Part shown: positions 23,196 to 34,168 of the stretch, in pieces
Numbering within the stretch: the first letter of the stretch is position 1
Layout of the letters: every line of letters begins with the position of its first letter
Source: Linyphia triangularis
Lineage: Eukaryota > Arthropoda > Arachnida > Araneae > Linyphiidae
Direction: 5' to 3'
Assembly (NCBI GenBank): GCA_963978545.1
Contig: OZ021725.1
Location: forward strand, 12,539,197-12,603,196
Length of the DNA: 64,000 nt
Made by a program: the position numbers and the translations under genes
Notes under the pieces: model-generated
Database searches by the model: none
Seen by the model: the letters and a program-made list of their open reading frames with translations, nothing else
What the model was told of the DNA's origin: nothing

Positions 23196-24368
23196 TCAAT
23201 AACCATTACATTTTGAAAAGCGTTTAGCACATTCACAAAATGTTTCCATTTTATACACAAACTTTCTCTCTATTCCCATCATCATCCTGGCCCACACACA
23301 ACTGTCCTGGAAATGCCATCCCTTTCCTCGAATCTCCACGACATTGTCTCGACAAATTATAAAATACTTGCTAGGGTTTTCAATACTTTGAGCACATTTA
23401 CAATTGTATTTACAGTTTCTTAAATGCCATTGACCGTCGTCATATTTAGAGACCATGTAATCGTCAACTCCAATATGAAGAGCCAAAATGTTAAAATGTT
23501 TTACCTTTTCATTTTTCTCTTTTAAAATAAGGCTGAGCTTGTCGTGGAAAGAAGATCCTTGGCAGAGTTTATCATTTGATGGTTCGGGGTAGATGGTCTC
23601 GTAAACGTGGGACTCTGTTGCACAGGCATTGGATGAATTATTCGTTGCATCGATGCCCAGGTGCGGTTTCTTGAGATTGGAACGGCGGATGACATCATTC
23701 AAGGGTTCGGGATCGATGCTCTCGTAGAGGTGTACTTCTTTAAGATTGGAAGCAAGGAGCGCGTCTGGTTCCATACTCTCGTAGAGATGAGGTTCTTTGA
23801 GTTTGTCAGCTGGTGTTGTATCACTCAATGGTACGGGGGCCATGCTCTTGTAGAGATGTGGTTCTTTTGGATTGCACTCACTGGGCACATCAGTTGATGA
23901 TATAGGATTCCCCTTTACACAGCAATGGGATTCTTTGGAACGGCAAGTAAGGAGCATGTCAGTCGATGATGTGGTAGCCTTGTAGTGTTCTTTCGGCCTG
24001 GTACTTGGGCAACAAGCATTGGAGTTGAGCACATTATTCAAAGATCCGGACGCAGTATTCTCATAAAGATGGGTTTTTTTAGTGTACTTTGAAGAGGTTT
24101 TCAAGAGAGTGGATGCTCTAAACCTTTCTAAGCAATTTAGAAAGTGTTGGTGGACGTCTGGTGCCATCCTGTTGCATGTTTCAAATTTATAAAGTCCAAA
24201 ACACCAGTAACATTGACTGTACTCATTGATGTTGGCAGAATGGCAGTTCTTCAAGTGGTTTGGAAATTTATAGAGTCTCATGTTCTCTGGGCAAAGAGGA
24301 CATTGTATTAGATCCTGTGCGTATTCTGCTATACGTACTAAATATGTATATTTCTGATTCAGAGGCAT
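23196..24368 (-). CDS. Zinc-finger protein with tandem phospho-tyrosine-like repeats
   Basis: 390 aa from ATG 24368 (the frame upstream starts only at GTG). N-terminal CPLC...H...CH finger near 28-50 plus another Cys/His group (CYWCF...H...C). The middle, about 110-265, has repeats of ~24 residues built on HLYE(S/N)(M/I/T)xP: YENT, YKSM, YESM, YESI and YETI, each preceded by KE/KK-P/V. YxxM and YESI are shapes bound by SH2 domains when phosphorylated in animal cells. A Cys-rich C-terminal domain closes the protein. A role as a scaffold in host signalling is inference. Confidence 0.7.
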   Translation of the reverse strand: MPLNQKYTYLVRIAEYAQDLIQCPLCPENMRLYKFPNHLKNCHSANINEYSQCYWCFGLYKFETCNRMAPDVHQHFLNCLERFRASTLLKTSSKYTKKTHLYENTASGSLNNVLNSNACCPSTRPKEHYKATTSSTDMLLTCRSKESHCCVKGNPISSTDVPSECNPKEPHLYKSMAPVPLSDTTPADKLKEPHLYESMEPDALLASNLKEVHLYESIDPEPLNDVIRRSNLKKPHLGIDATNNSSNACATESHVYETIYPEPSNDKLCQGSSFHDKLSLILKEKNEKVKHFNILALHIGVDDYMVSKYDDGQWHLRNCKYNCKCAQSIENPSKYFIICRDNVVEIRGKGWHFQDSCVWARMMMGIERKFVYKMETFCECAKRFSKCNGY

Positions 24369-24520
24369 GATACTGTTGTTAGGATATCGAGAAAGGAACA
24401 CAATGTCACCTCAAAAAGACTTGAATAGGTCCAGTAAAAGCTGACTGGATACACGGCAGTAAGAAGAAAGAGGTTACGGCGCAGACTTTTGAAAACTTTT
24501 CTGGAGGAGCATAGGCAGGA

Positions 24521-24585
24521 CGTCTGTTCTCGACTGGGTTTAAATACAGACTGAGCCCGTCATGAAATTTGGGTTGTATATATAC
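24521..24585 (-). promoter_or_regulatory. Core promoter for the tyrosine-repeat gene
   Basis: TATATATA at 24577-24584, TCAGT with +1 at 24552, DPE AGACG at 24525-24521. Confidence 0.75.
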
Positions 24586-24587
24586 CA

Positions 24588-25272
<685 letters not shown>

Positions 25273-25351
25273 TGGATGTAACGAGGGGCTCACCGTAAAA
25301 GTTAAAATGTGCACGTACAAAAGATAAGCATAAGAGAGTAGTGAGCAGAGA

Positions 25352-25538
<187 letters not shown>

Positions 25539-25615
25539 TCAACGAAGCATTTTCCAAAAGTTCTCTAGAGGCACCGAATCTTCTTTATTCTTCCCGCGTC
25601 TCTTTTTTAATAAAG

Positions 25616-25765
25616 ATGTATAGTATAGAACGTTTTCTGCTATCGATTCGCAACCCTCAGACCAAAGCATATAGTCTCCACCTACTCCGGGAACGCAACC
25701 TCTCCAATTCGGCAACAGGTCTCATCTATAATCACGGACGTCTTCAAGTTTATTTCATTTATTAA
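25616..25765 (+). CDS. Hypothetical 49-aa protein upstream of pif-1
   Basis: ATG 25616, TAA at 25765, 6 bp before the PIF-1-like ATG. Basic, soluble. It may be a small gene or an upstream open frame controlling translation of the next gene. Confidence 0.45.
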   Translation: MYSIERFLLSIRNPQTKAYSLHLLRERNLSNSATGLIYNHGRLQVYFIY

Positions 25766-25771
25766 AGAACC

Positions 25772-27178
25772 ATGCTCGGCTCATGGATCCTTCTGTTTCT
25801 CTACGTCCTTCTCATGTTTGTCTATGCTTGGTATCATCCAAACGTTCACATTCAACCCTGGGATGCGTTACCTAGTGCCAAAGCTACCCTCATACCCACT
25901 TCTTGCACTCGCAACGAGGAATGTCCTCCCCATCACATGTGCCTGGTTGGCCAATGTGTCCCTCTTCTTCTCCCCGGAGGCACGTGCGATACCAATACGG
26001 GAACTTGGGCTCTGGAAGACGTGCAGGGACACAACTATGCAATTTGCAAGTGTAAATATCCGCATCTCTTTACTCAAAAGCACTTTGGAAGTAATTGTAG
26101 CGTGGATATTGCTTGCGGTCACCACGGTCATTTCAATTTTTCAAAGCAAACGTGTGAGTGTAGTTACGGATACACACTTGCTCCGGGTCCCACTTGCCAG
26201 AAAATGTCTACCATTGAGCGCCTCCGTCTATTACCCTGTGAAATGGGAGAGGTGGAATTTGGCGATATTCAACATTCGCATGGGTTTGCCGATGACTATT
26301 TGAAAAAACATGCCGATAAGAAATGCTTCAAGAGACCTTGCACTTTTGATGCCTTTACGGGTCGTCCTCTGAAGCAAGGCCATTACGAAGAGGGAGTCGG
26401 ATGCTTTTGCGATCCTTCGATGGGTTTGTTTGGCGTGAGACTGGACGTGGACAATCAGTATATACGAGGGGCTGGTTACAATGCTTGTGCCAGCATCTTT
26501 ACACAAGACCCAGAATATCCCGTAGACGTGAATCTGTATGCATATTTTTATTTACTCGATAGACCTCCCATCTCTTTTATTCAATTTCGTAACGTAAAGC
26601 TTCAAGACTTGCGTCCCGAATTTCAAAATTCGGATGGAACCTTTCACGTGGGACAAGAATGGCCTTTCGATTACATGCAATACATTTTCAAACACCAGTT
26701 GGATTTCACGGCTAGAACACGTTCGTGTGTCTTTTCGACGTTTTATGTCAGTGCGTGCAACGAGTGGGATTATCAAGAGAATCAAATGATTGATTGTCGA
26801 GATATCACCACGCAACTGTCCCCCATGACACATTTTCACCTCAACTTTTACGAACTCTTGTATAAATATCCTGCGTGTCGCATGGAACCCTGGGATACGA
26901 CTGTGGCCGAGAGGTATCGTGGTCATTACGTGTTGAATCCGTTTCAATACCTTTTAACAGAATCCCCCCACTTGACACGATCCAATGGTCTCGTGTTGAA
27001 ACATCGCGATCACAAGTGGACGTTGGATCTAGCTGACTCTTATAACATGGAAACTTATACGCGCGACTTGACAAACGTTCCCGATCTCAACGACATTGTC
27101 ACGAAATACGTTAAACACGTGGGTTCCAATTCGATTAGCATACGCAAAGCGGAAAGAGAAAAAGAGAAACAAGTATGA
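25772..27178 (+). CDS. pif-1-like: PIF-1-like per os infectivity factor
   Basis: 468 aa with an N-terminal membrane anchor (SWILLFLYVLLMFVYAW, about 4-20) and a Cys-rich ectodomain. Conserved-looking blocks: TSCTRNEECPPHHMCLVGQC near 43-62, CKCKYPHLF, GSNCSVDIACG and CECSYGY, then a long beta-rich part. Domain order and length fit PIF-1 (about 530 aa in baculoviruses); the Cys pattern around CxCxxP and CECxxGY is what separates it from PIF-2. It acts in the entry complex on the virion envelope. Together with the PIF-2-like protein it argues for oral or epithelial infection of an animal host. Confidence 0.75.
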   Translation: MLGSWILLFLYVLLMFVYAWYHPNVHIQPWDALPSAKATLIPTSCTRNEECPPHHMCLVGQCVPLLLPGGTCDTNTGTWALEDVQGHNYAICKCKYPHLFTQKHFGSNCSVDIACGHHGHFNFSKQTCECSYGYTLAPGPTCQKMSTIERLRLLPCEMGEVEFGDIQHSHGFADDYLKKHADKKCFKRPCTFDAFTGRPLKQGHYEEGVGCFCDPSMGLFGVRLDVDNQYIRGAGYNACASIFTQDPEYPVDVNLYAYFYLLDRPPISFIQFRNVKLQDLRPEFQNSDGTFHVGQEWPFDYMQYIFKHQLDFTARTRSCVFSTFYVSACNEWDYQENQMIDCRDITTQLSPMTHFHLNFYELLYKYPACRMEPWDTTVAERYRGHYVLNPFQYLLTESPHLTRSNGLVLKHRDHKWTLDLADSYNMETYTRDLTNVPDLNDIVTKYVKHVGSNSISIRKAEREKEKQV

Positions 27179-27267
27179 AGCCGATAATTCTCACTTTTCG
27201 AGACATTTGGATGACTATATTACTCAATGTCTTAGAGATACCTGGAAACGATAGGCTTATGTATTAG
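27175..27267 (+). CDS. Possible 30-aa peptide overlapping the pif-1 stop
   Basis: ATG 27175 overlaps the PIF-1 stop in an ATGA arrangement. The frame has a hydrophobic middle (IWMTILLNVLEI). It may be a coupled mini-gene; chance cannot be excluded. Confidence 0.2.
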   Translation: MKPIILTFRDIWMTILLNVLEIPGNDRLMY

Positions 27268-27282
27268 TCATCAATTTCTATT

Positions 27283-28053
27283 ATGGGAAAAACAAGGATG
27301 AAGCGTAAGCTCGAACTAGACTCGGAAACTGAGGATGAAGTGCAAGAATCATCCCCATCGAAACATTGTCCAGACACGGACGAGTCGTACGTCTTGCAAG
27401 ATGTACAAGAGAATTTCAAAGACCGTCCGCACGTCTTGCAAGATTTACAAGAGAATTTAAAAGAGGATGACGACATGAATAATTTTATTAATCAGTGTAT
27501 TGCCAAGTCCAAAAGGGAATTTCATGCCGCATATTTAGAAACGTTGGTTAAAGAATATCCGTTAGGTCCAAAGTTAATTCAAATAGTATCCCATTTGAAG
27601 AAATTAAGTAAAGACAATGGTTTCGAGTACATGTTTACGGCGGCCACGGAGGCTGTTGAATCGCGGAATAGCGTAAAACACACCAAAGCATTTCAAAAAA
27701 TATTTGACATGGTTTATGGAGTGGGGTGTCGTTATTTACATGAAAAAGTGGTGACTCCAGCTCTATCAAAGGTCATGAAACCTGAGCAACTGGATCAAGC
27801 TTTTCACACGTACCAGAGGTCGATTATCGAGAACGTTGATAATCTGGATCTCGAATTACAGACTTTGCTGTATCACATTCAGGAGGATATAAATAAAGGA
27901 CAACCGACGAGGGTCTCCAATCCCATGTTTAGTCGAATTACTCAGCAGGCACAGGCCGTGAGTGAGTATGTCATGGCGCTGCTGGCGTCTGTAACACAAC
28001 CGGAGATTGAAGCTTTGTTGTTTCCTCCGAAAGAAATAAAGACTGACTTGTAA
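27283..28053 (+). CDS. Hypothetical 256-aa protein
   Basis: ATG 27283. Basic/acidic N-terminus (KRKLELDSETEDEV) with an imperfect duplication VLQDVQENFK / VLQDLQENLK, then an all-helical body. Same strand as PIF-1 and probably co-transcribed. No family recognised. Confidence 0.65.
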   Translation: MGKTRMKRKLELDSETEDEVQESSPSKHCPDTDESYVLQDVQENFKDRPHVLQDLQENLKEDDDMNNFINQCIAKSKREFHAAYLETLVKEYPLGPKLIQIVSHLKKLSKDNGFEYMFTAATEAVESRNSVKHTKAFQKIFDMVYGVGCRYLHEKVVTPALSKVMKPEQLDQAFHTYQRSIIENVDNLDLELQTLLYHIQEDINKGQPTRVSNPMFSRITQQAQAVSEYVMALLASVTQPEIEALLFPPKEIKTDL

Positions 28054-28212
28054 CCATAAGAGTAATGACTGTGTTTTTGAAAAAAAGAAGGCTGTCCAAG
28101 TATAGATACTAACAAGGATTTGAAATATTGAAAGATTTATATAATGTTCCATTGTAAACTGCGGCTGGTCACTGCATGGGAACTCCGTCAATATTGGAGA
28201 GTAGGAAAAGGA

Positions 28213-28276
28213 GGTCCGGCCACGATGCTGTCCCCACGTCAAGTGAGCATACTACAGGAATCGGGTTGTATATATA
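28213..28276 (-). promoter_or_regulatory. Core promoter antisense to 27283-28053
   Basis: TATATATA at about 28269-28276, TCACT with +1 at 28244, DPE GGACC at 28217-28213. It drives transcription into the 3' end of the plus-strand gene. A weak minus frame (27856-28152) lies there but is mostly shadow. Confidence 0.6.
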
Positions 28277-28279
28277 GTA

Positions 28280-28415
<136 letters not shown>

Positions 28416-28429
28416 CAATCATCAAGGTT

Positions 28430-28860
28430 TTGGCTTGAGACTATTTTTTTAAAATTTTTACAAAGACCTCCAGCACCAATTTTTTTTATCGTGTCAGAAT
28501 ATTTTTTCTGGGGCTAGCCAAAATGTTCCACGTTAACCTTGACGTGAGACGTCGTAACGTATCCGGTAGTTACGTCTATGTGAAAAGGTGAAAGATGACC
28601 ATTAAGCAGCTTGACAAAGTTCGCTAGACTCTTGTTTCAAACCGTTGATGGACCCTCTTTATTCTTACAATTCTTTACGGCTCTGTGATGAGGTTCAAGA
28701 TGTCAACAAAGTATCTTGACGGGGTTATCTCAAGTCCTGTGTCAAGCAGTTGTTGGACCCTCTTTATTAAACCCAAAATTAAAACTCAAGGCATCAGGCT
28801 CCTGGCCCTAAACATTCATTATTCCCGGCCTCATATCCATTATTCCCGGCGTTGTCATTC
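28430..28860. repeat. Spacer repeat copy 5 plus short tandem unit
   Basis: As 7670-7960, with a second partial copy of its right end (28660-28770). Then tandem cattattcccggcctcatatc units follow. No gene. Confidence 0.75.
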
Positions 28861-28891
28861 CAATGTTACGTCGAAGGAGCAGACAGAGAGA

Positions 28892-28951
28892 CGTCCTTCC
28901 AGGTCGGGGGCTGGGCACCGACTGAGGAAACCTCACGGACCGGGATATATG
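28892..28951 (-). promoter_or_regulatory. Orphan core promoter
   Basis: ATATAT at 28944-28950, TCAGT with +1 at 28923, DPE GGACG at 28896-28892. Instead of an A/T palindrome the upstream side has a short (TA)n run. It reads into noncoding repeat. Confidence 0.6.
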
Positions 28952-28972
28952 TATACTATATATATATATTTT

Positions 28973-29329
28973 TTACTTGTTTTTCAAATCTGGAACACTG
29001 GGTTTGTGTTCTGGCTTTACATAATCCACTTCGCCCAAGTAATATATTAAATCATTAAGACTTTCCATTATACTCAAAACTGCTGTATGCAATGCTCGTT
29101 TCTCCCGTTCCAGTGTCCGGAGCGTAAACTTTCTCTCGCATTCTGGGTTATTACAATAAAAAGCATTATTATTTCTCTCGCTTGTTGTGTCAGAGATATT
29201 ATCTGTATCATCCAAAACATCTGGTTCTCCCCTCTCTCTGTCTGGGGGATCATTGGGAAAATCTTCCAGTATTTCTTCCCGCGCTCGAGTGTTTGTAGTA
29301 TCCCAATTCAAATATTTCTTCTCTGCCAT
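28973..29329 (-). CDS. Hypothetical 118-aa protein
   Basis: ATG 29329, 12 bp after the Nudix gene stop, so in the same message. A disordered acidic N-half, then FYCNNPECERKF (two Cys, possibly zinc binding) and a helical or coiled-coil C-half ending in basic residues. Function unknown. Confidence 0.62.
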   Translation of the reverse strand: MAEKKYLNWDTTNTRAREEILEDFPNDPPDRERGEPDVLDDTDNISDTTSERNNNAFYCNNPECERKFTLRTLEREKRALHTAVLSIMESLNDLIYYLGEVDYVKPEHKPSVPDLKNK

Positions 29330-29341
29330 CCTTCCTTGTTT

Positions 29342-30121
29342 CTAGATTTTTTGTAAACACATTTCAATTTCAGAAGTACTGTAACAAAAAAGGTATTTCT
29401 TATCATTTTTCACCTTTTGCTGTTTCCAAAACTTGTGAAAAGCCTCATCTATGGTCATTAATTTACCCTGAAAAGTGAGTCGATCGTCTTTCCACGACTC
29501 TATTTTCGTAGAAGACGTTGACTTGTCCATATACGTGTCAAAATACGAATACCGCCGCAAACCGTACACGTTTTCCACAACAAAATAGTATTGCGTATAC
29601 GGAACATTATCACATCCTATAAACTCTAGTTTAAATAGAGGATATTTGTAAACGTCTTTACGGGTAAACGAAAACCGATACCCGGATTCCTCTCGAAATT
29701 CACGATAAGCAGACAAAAATATTTGAAACCGGTCTTTGTACATTTTATTTCCCTGATATTGACCGTGTGGAAAATCATACAAGTCCTCGTACATGTGACC
29801 TTTTAAAAATCGATCGTAATCTTCTCGCTCCTGGTCCGTGAGGCGAGGAAGACGTTCTTTTTCAAATTTTTCGCGCACGTCTTCAAACTGACAACGAGTG
29901 CAGTCAAACGCCATTTTCCGATCCAAGTGAAAAAAATAATTTTGCACGCAATAGGGTACTTTGCGTTGAATCGTGACGACGTGTCCGCTTGAAGTTTTGG
30001 CAATGATACCATAAGAAACTGAACACTTGTAAGAGCGACCCATTGGAGAGTTGGGAGACCCCCAAGAATGATAGCCTTCAGGTATCTTGTTTAATGAAGG
30101 AATTTGAAGACATTCGGGCAT
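29342..30121 (-). CDS. Nudix hydrolase, probable mRNA-decapping (D9/D10/g5R) type
   Basis: 259 aa. The Nudix box core AYREFREESGY (near 137-147) supplies the REFxEExG metal-binding residues. The N-terminal CSVSYGIIAK and the aromatic segment YTQYYFVVENVYG fit the poxvirus D9/D10 and ASFV g5R group that removes mRNA caps. The first half of the box is unusual: the G-x5-E expected upstream is not in register (HGQYQGNKM lies there instead), so activity is uncertain. First gene behind the promoter at 30303-30367. Confidence 0.72.
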   Translation of the reverse strand: MPECLQIPSLNKIPEGYHSWGSPNSPMGRSYKCSVSYGIIAKTSSGHVVTIQRKVPYCVQNYFFHLDRKMAFDCTRCQFEDVREKFEKERLPRLTDQEREDYDRFLKGHMYEDLYDFPHGQYQGNKMYKDRFQIFLSAYREFREESGYRFSFTRKDVYKYPLFKLEFIGCDNVPYTQYYFVVENVYGLRRYSYFDTYMDKSTSSTKIESWKDDRLTFQGKLMTIDEAFHKFWKQQKVKNDKKYLFCYSTSEIEMCLQKI

Positions 30122-30302
30122 GTTGTAAGAATGGTAAAGAGAAAACGATGAAATTGTCCTTTTAATTTCAAGAAGAGATGATAAAAAAGGTTAATTTACT
30201 AGAAGAGTGGGATGCAGGGAGATGTTGTGACTTTAAAGGTATTTGTAAAAACACGAGTAGCGGGATAAAATTACTATTAAAGACTGGAGCAATAATCTGA
30301 GA

Positions 30303-30367
30303 GGTCCGTCTGCGTTGGCTGCTAGCTGAGAAATGACCGCAGCAGGGTCTTTGTGTTGTATTTATAT
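30303..30367 (-). promoter_or_regulatory. Core promoter for the Nudix cassette
   Basis: Variant TATA (ATATAAAT) at 30358-30366, TCATT with +1 at 30334, DPE GGACC at 30307-30303. It lies 180 nt upstream of ATG 30121. Confidence 0.65.
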
Positions 30368-30469
<102 letters not shown>

Positions 30470-30512
30470 TCTATCTATCTATCTTTACTACAATCACTTT
30501 AATGTTATACAT

Positions 30513-31163
30513 TTATTGTGTTTTATCGTCCAGCTGTGAGTGGACCATTTCAAGTTTTTGATACCGAACATTTCTTCTCCATCCCAAGAATGCCTTGGTC
30601 AATACACAATCCCTTGAGTGATGGCAGTAACAAGGGTATTGGAGCTCGTCACGTCTGTCCCGCATCAATATATAATGTTTGGAAACGGGTATTTTTGCTT
30701 TAACGAAATGATAATTATCATCTCCAAGCACAACCAATTGATACACTTTTTTCATTTCTAATATTTTCCAGAGAAATTCAAACCAACCAGGATACAGACA
30801 ATCAATAACCATTCGGAAAGTGTCTCCAACTACGGCAGCTTTTCCATCTAAGCCCTGTTTAATCGCTAAACAAGCCATGTTTGAATCCTTTTCTCTATAG
30901 AATAGCATGGGTTTGACATGTTCCGTCTCTACATCCTGATTTGATTTTTTGTTTACAGATTGAATATACAGTTTCTCCACTTGGTCTTGTAGATTCATAA
31001 TCTCTGAATCACAGATTGTACGCGAATCATTGCTAGAGACAGTTTTATCACTTGCAGTACGTTCGGCCCACGTCTTGTTCATGTCGAGTTGTGGTTCGTG
31101 GTTTGTCTTGACGATTAGCTTTTGCAGAGATGTCGTGTCGCACGAGGATGTAATCGATGCCAT
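30513..31163 (-). CDS. Hypothetical 216-aa protein
   Basis: ATG 31163 (MASITSSCDT); the longer reading has only a TTG start. Disordered N-terminal ~75 residues, then a compact domain with DTFRMVIDCLYPGWFEFLW and VYQLVVLGDDNYH, and a Cys/His-containing end (CYCHHSRDC). Second gene after 31358-32524. No family recognised. Confidence 0.6.
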   Translation of the reverse strand: MASITSSCDTTSLQKLIVKTNHEPQLDMNKTWAERTASDKTVSSNDSRTICDSEIMNLQDQVEKLYIQSVNKKSNQDVETEHVKPMLFYREKDSNMACLAIKQGLDGKAAVVGDTFRMVIDCLYPGWFEFLWKILEMKKVYQLVVLGDDNYHFVKAKIPVSKHYILMRDRRDELQYPCYCHHSRDCVLTKAFLGWRRNVRYQKLEMVHSQLDDKTQ

Positions 31164-31357
31164 AGTTACCAAATTTTTAAAGGAGGTTGGTCCACTTGTT
31201 TCTTGAGTGTAATAAGAGTAGTCTATGGAAGGTCTACAAACGGTAATATTACCGACATGTCTTGGCAAGGATAATGTCAACGGAACGAGAGGTAGCAAGA
31301 AACCCAAAGATTACGTATATAGGATTAAGAAGAGGTATTAATTCCAAGAGTACGTTA

Positions 31358-32524
31358 TTATTTTTTCTTATCCTTCTCTTCAGCAATCATTCTATACATG
31401 GATTCAATCCTGCTCCGAATTAAACGTTCTTGAGTGGGAGAAAAGGGTGAATTTAGGCAACTTTCAAATATTATCTCAACATCTGGTCTTTCGATCCCGT
31501 GTTGACTGTCATCCAACATTTCCTGTTGAAGAGTTTCTGCAGGCTCCTCAGTCACTTTCTCGTGTTGACTGTCATCCACCCCTTCCTCTCGAAGAGTTTC
31601 TGCTGGGTGTAGACTCTTTTCCAACATTTCCACTCCTTCATCTAGAAGAGTTTCTGTAGATACTGTTTCAATTACTTCTTCCATCGTTTGGGAATCCATT
31701 TCATCTTTATGTTGCATCTCTTCCATCGATTCATTAAAAGTTTCTGCACATCTTTTGATTCCTTCATCCTGCTCTTTCATCGTTTCTTCAAAAACTGGTC
31801 CGTCAATTTCTTCCTCCTGCTGTCTGTCTCCTTCTTGAAGAGCCGGTCCATCGTGTGGTCTCTCTTCCATTAATTCTCCTTCTTCAAGATCCTCCAATTC
31901 CTCAATTTCTTCGTCCACAAGTCCGTCTCTTATTTGTTCTCTAAGAGCTTTCATGGCCCTCTTGCATCGTCTGGTGTATCGTCTCTGCTTCCTTTCTTGC
32001 TTATAAATTTCTCGTTTTCTCAAAGCATGAGCCATGGTTCTGACCTCCACGCCGCAGCAGTGGTGAGGTAACAGTACAAGTTGTTTGTATGCACATCCAT
32101 AAATTTCTCTGGTGGGTAGGTGTGTCATGTAGCGAGAAACGTTTTTCACTCGTAATATTTTGCGAAAAAAGTTCTTTTGCGACGGTCCACGGACACCAAA
32201 GATAAGAGAATTGGCACTTCCAAGGAGTTCAGTCTGTATGAAATCAAACAGTTGAACTTTCCATATATCCATGTGTAAATAATAAATTCTCGGTCGAATA
32301 ATGTTAAAGGGTCTACGTATTTGATTGCAGAATCTGTCACGATTACCACAGAGAGAAGCATTGTTCCTCATATCTCGTAGAGACAACATCAGATCATCTG
32401 GGACTTGGATTCGTAGCACGTGGACTTGATCGGGGCAATGGGGACTGGCAAAAGCAATCTCCAAAGGGAGGTACATGCCATCATAACAGTGAATCCACGA
32501 GGCTTCAACGCAGTAATCAATCAT
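31358..32524 (-). CDS. Hypothetical 388-aa protein with acidic repeat tail
   Basis: ATG 32524. The N-terminal ~190 residues are a folded Cys-containing domain (HCCGVEVRT). A basic patch follows (KREIYKQERKQRRYTRRCKR) that may be a nuclear signal. A Glu-rich tail with imperfect repeats follows, including PAETLREEGVDDSQH / PAETLQQEMLDDSQH. The first codons and promoter are duplicated at 34940-35140. Function unknown. Confidence 0.65.
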   Translation of the reverse strand: MIDYCVEASWIHCYDGMYLPLEIAFASPHCPDQVHVLRIQVPDDLMLSLRDMRNNASLCGNRDRFCNQIRRPFNIIRPRIYYLHMDIWKVQLFDFIQTELLGSANSLIFGVRGPSQKNFFRKILRVKNVSRYMTHLPTREIYGCAYKQLVLLPHHCCGVEVRTMAHALRKREIYKQERKQRRYTRRCKRAMKALREQIRDGLVDEEIEELEDLEEGELMEERPHDGPALQEGDRQQEEEIDGPVFEETMKEQDEGIKRCAETFNESMEEMQHKDEMDSQTMEEVIETVSTETLLDEGVEMLEKSLHPAETLREEGVDDSQHEKVTEEPAETLQQEMLDDSQHGIERPDVEIIFESCLNSPFSPTQERLIRSRIESMYRMIAEEKDKKK

Positions 32525-32641
32525 GTTGAATGAAGATTCCAAATGACACCGTAAAGTGGAAGGGAAGACACCGGCAACTGGTACGAGAGGATACGGCAGC
32601 AAACGTTTCCAAAGATGCGTCGAGTGGGAGCCAAAGAGGTA

Positions 32642-32707
32642 GGTCTGTCCAGGCAAAGGGCTGGGAGTCGAATGATTTGCCTGTGGCTTACGGGTTGTAT
32701 ATATACC
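32642..32707 (-). promoter_or_regulatory. Core promoter for the 388-aa gene
   Basis: TATA at 32698-32706, TCATT with +1 at 32673, DPE AGACC at 32646-32642. Confidence 0.75.
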
Positions 32708-32714
32708 CCTTAAA

Positions 32715-32852
<138 letters not shown>

Positions 32853-33026
32853 TTAATATCAAAATCTGTCTCATTCGCATCCCAGATGCTAAGCCGGTCG
32901 GTCACATATTCCTCAGCTGCGGACTCTTAACTTTTCACCGGTATCAAAAATTTGGGTCGGGCACCTGTCCGTCGAAGGTCCTGGCATTAATATTCAAAAG
33001 TTGCGTCGAAGGAACAAGTTGAAAGA

Positions 33027-33553
<527 letters not shown>

Positions 33554-34165
33554 ATGCACTACGTTGCGCTCAAAAAGGCCGTTTCTTCACCACGGTCCAC
33601 CATCGTGTTGAGCAAGTTGGGTCGTTATCCTTCCATGGTAGAACATTACCTCAACACTTTCCTCTCTCCTCTTGGTGATCCAGACGACGAGCCAGCCTTG
33701 TTTTGTTCATTTGATCAAAAATATATATATTTGTGGATTGAACCTCCCTTTGAAACGAAATTACCCTCGAATCTGCGAAACCTCGTCTTGACTAGTCATC
33801 TAGATTTACATTGGGATCCTACCACCACCGATGTGATTACACTCCCTGACCAACCCTCTTTTTCCAACTTTGTAGATCAATGTGGCACTTTACAGGTGCT
33901 TCCTGAAAGGCAACACCCGTTTCCGCTACCAGAAATAAATCAAAATTTTTTGACGATTGACCTGCAAACTATATGGGATCCACACGATGCCTATCTCCGC
34001 ATTCGAACATTTTGCGATGTGTGGAAAGGAAAATGGTCCATTTCATGGTCATTTGCTTTACGACAAAAAGTAGCCGAGCACATGAAGCATTCTCAAGAAA
34101 AAATGAAACGCTATGTTAAAAATAATTACGGACAGTGGCCTCAATGGTTGAACCATCCAGAATAA
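33554..34165 (+). CDS. Hypothetical 203-aa protein
   Basis: ATG 33554. Soluble, Pro- and aromatic-rich beta-type sequence, with a basic helical end (KHSQEKMKRYVKNNYG). It ends 3 bp from the convergent Cys-module gene. No motif recognised. Confidence 0.65.
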   Translation: MHYVALKKAVSSPRSTIVLSKLGRYPSMVEHYLNTFLSPLGDPDDEPALFCSFDQKYIYLWIEPPFETKLPSNLRNLVLTSHLDLHWDPTTTDVITLPDQPSFSNFVDQCGTLQVLPERQHPFPLPEINQNFLTIDLQTIWDPHDAYLRIRTFCDVWKGKWSISWSFALRQKVAEHMKHSQEKMKRYVKNNYGQWPQWLNHPE

Positions 34166-34168
34166 GCA

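Noticed and set aside
27856..28242. 128-codon minus-strand frame at an antisense promoter
   Set aside because: Mostly the complement of the 256-aa gene. Only the first ~30 codons after ATG 28152 are free, and no motif is seen.
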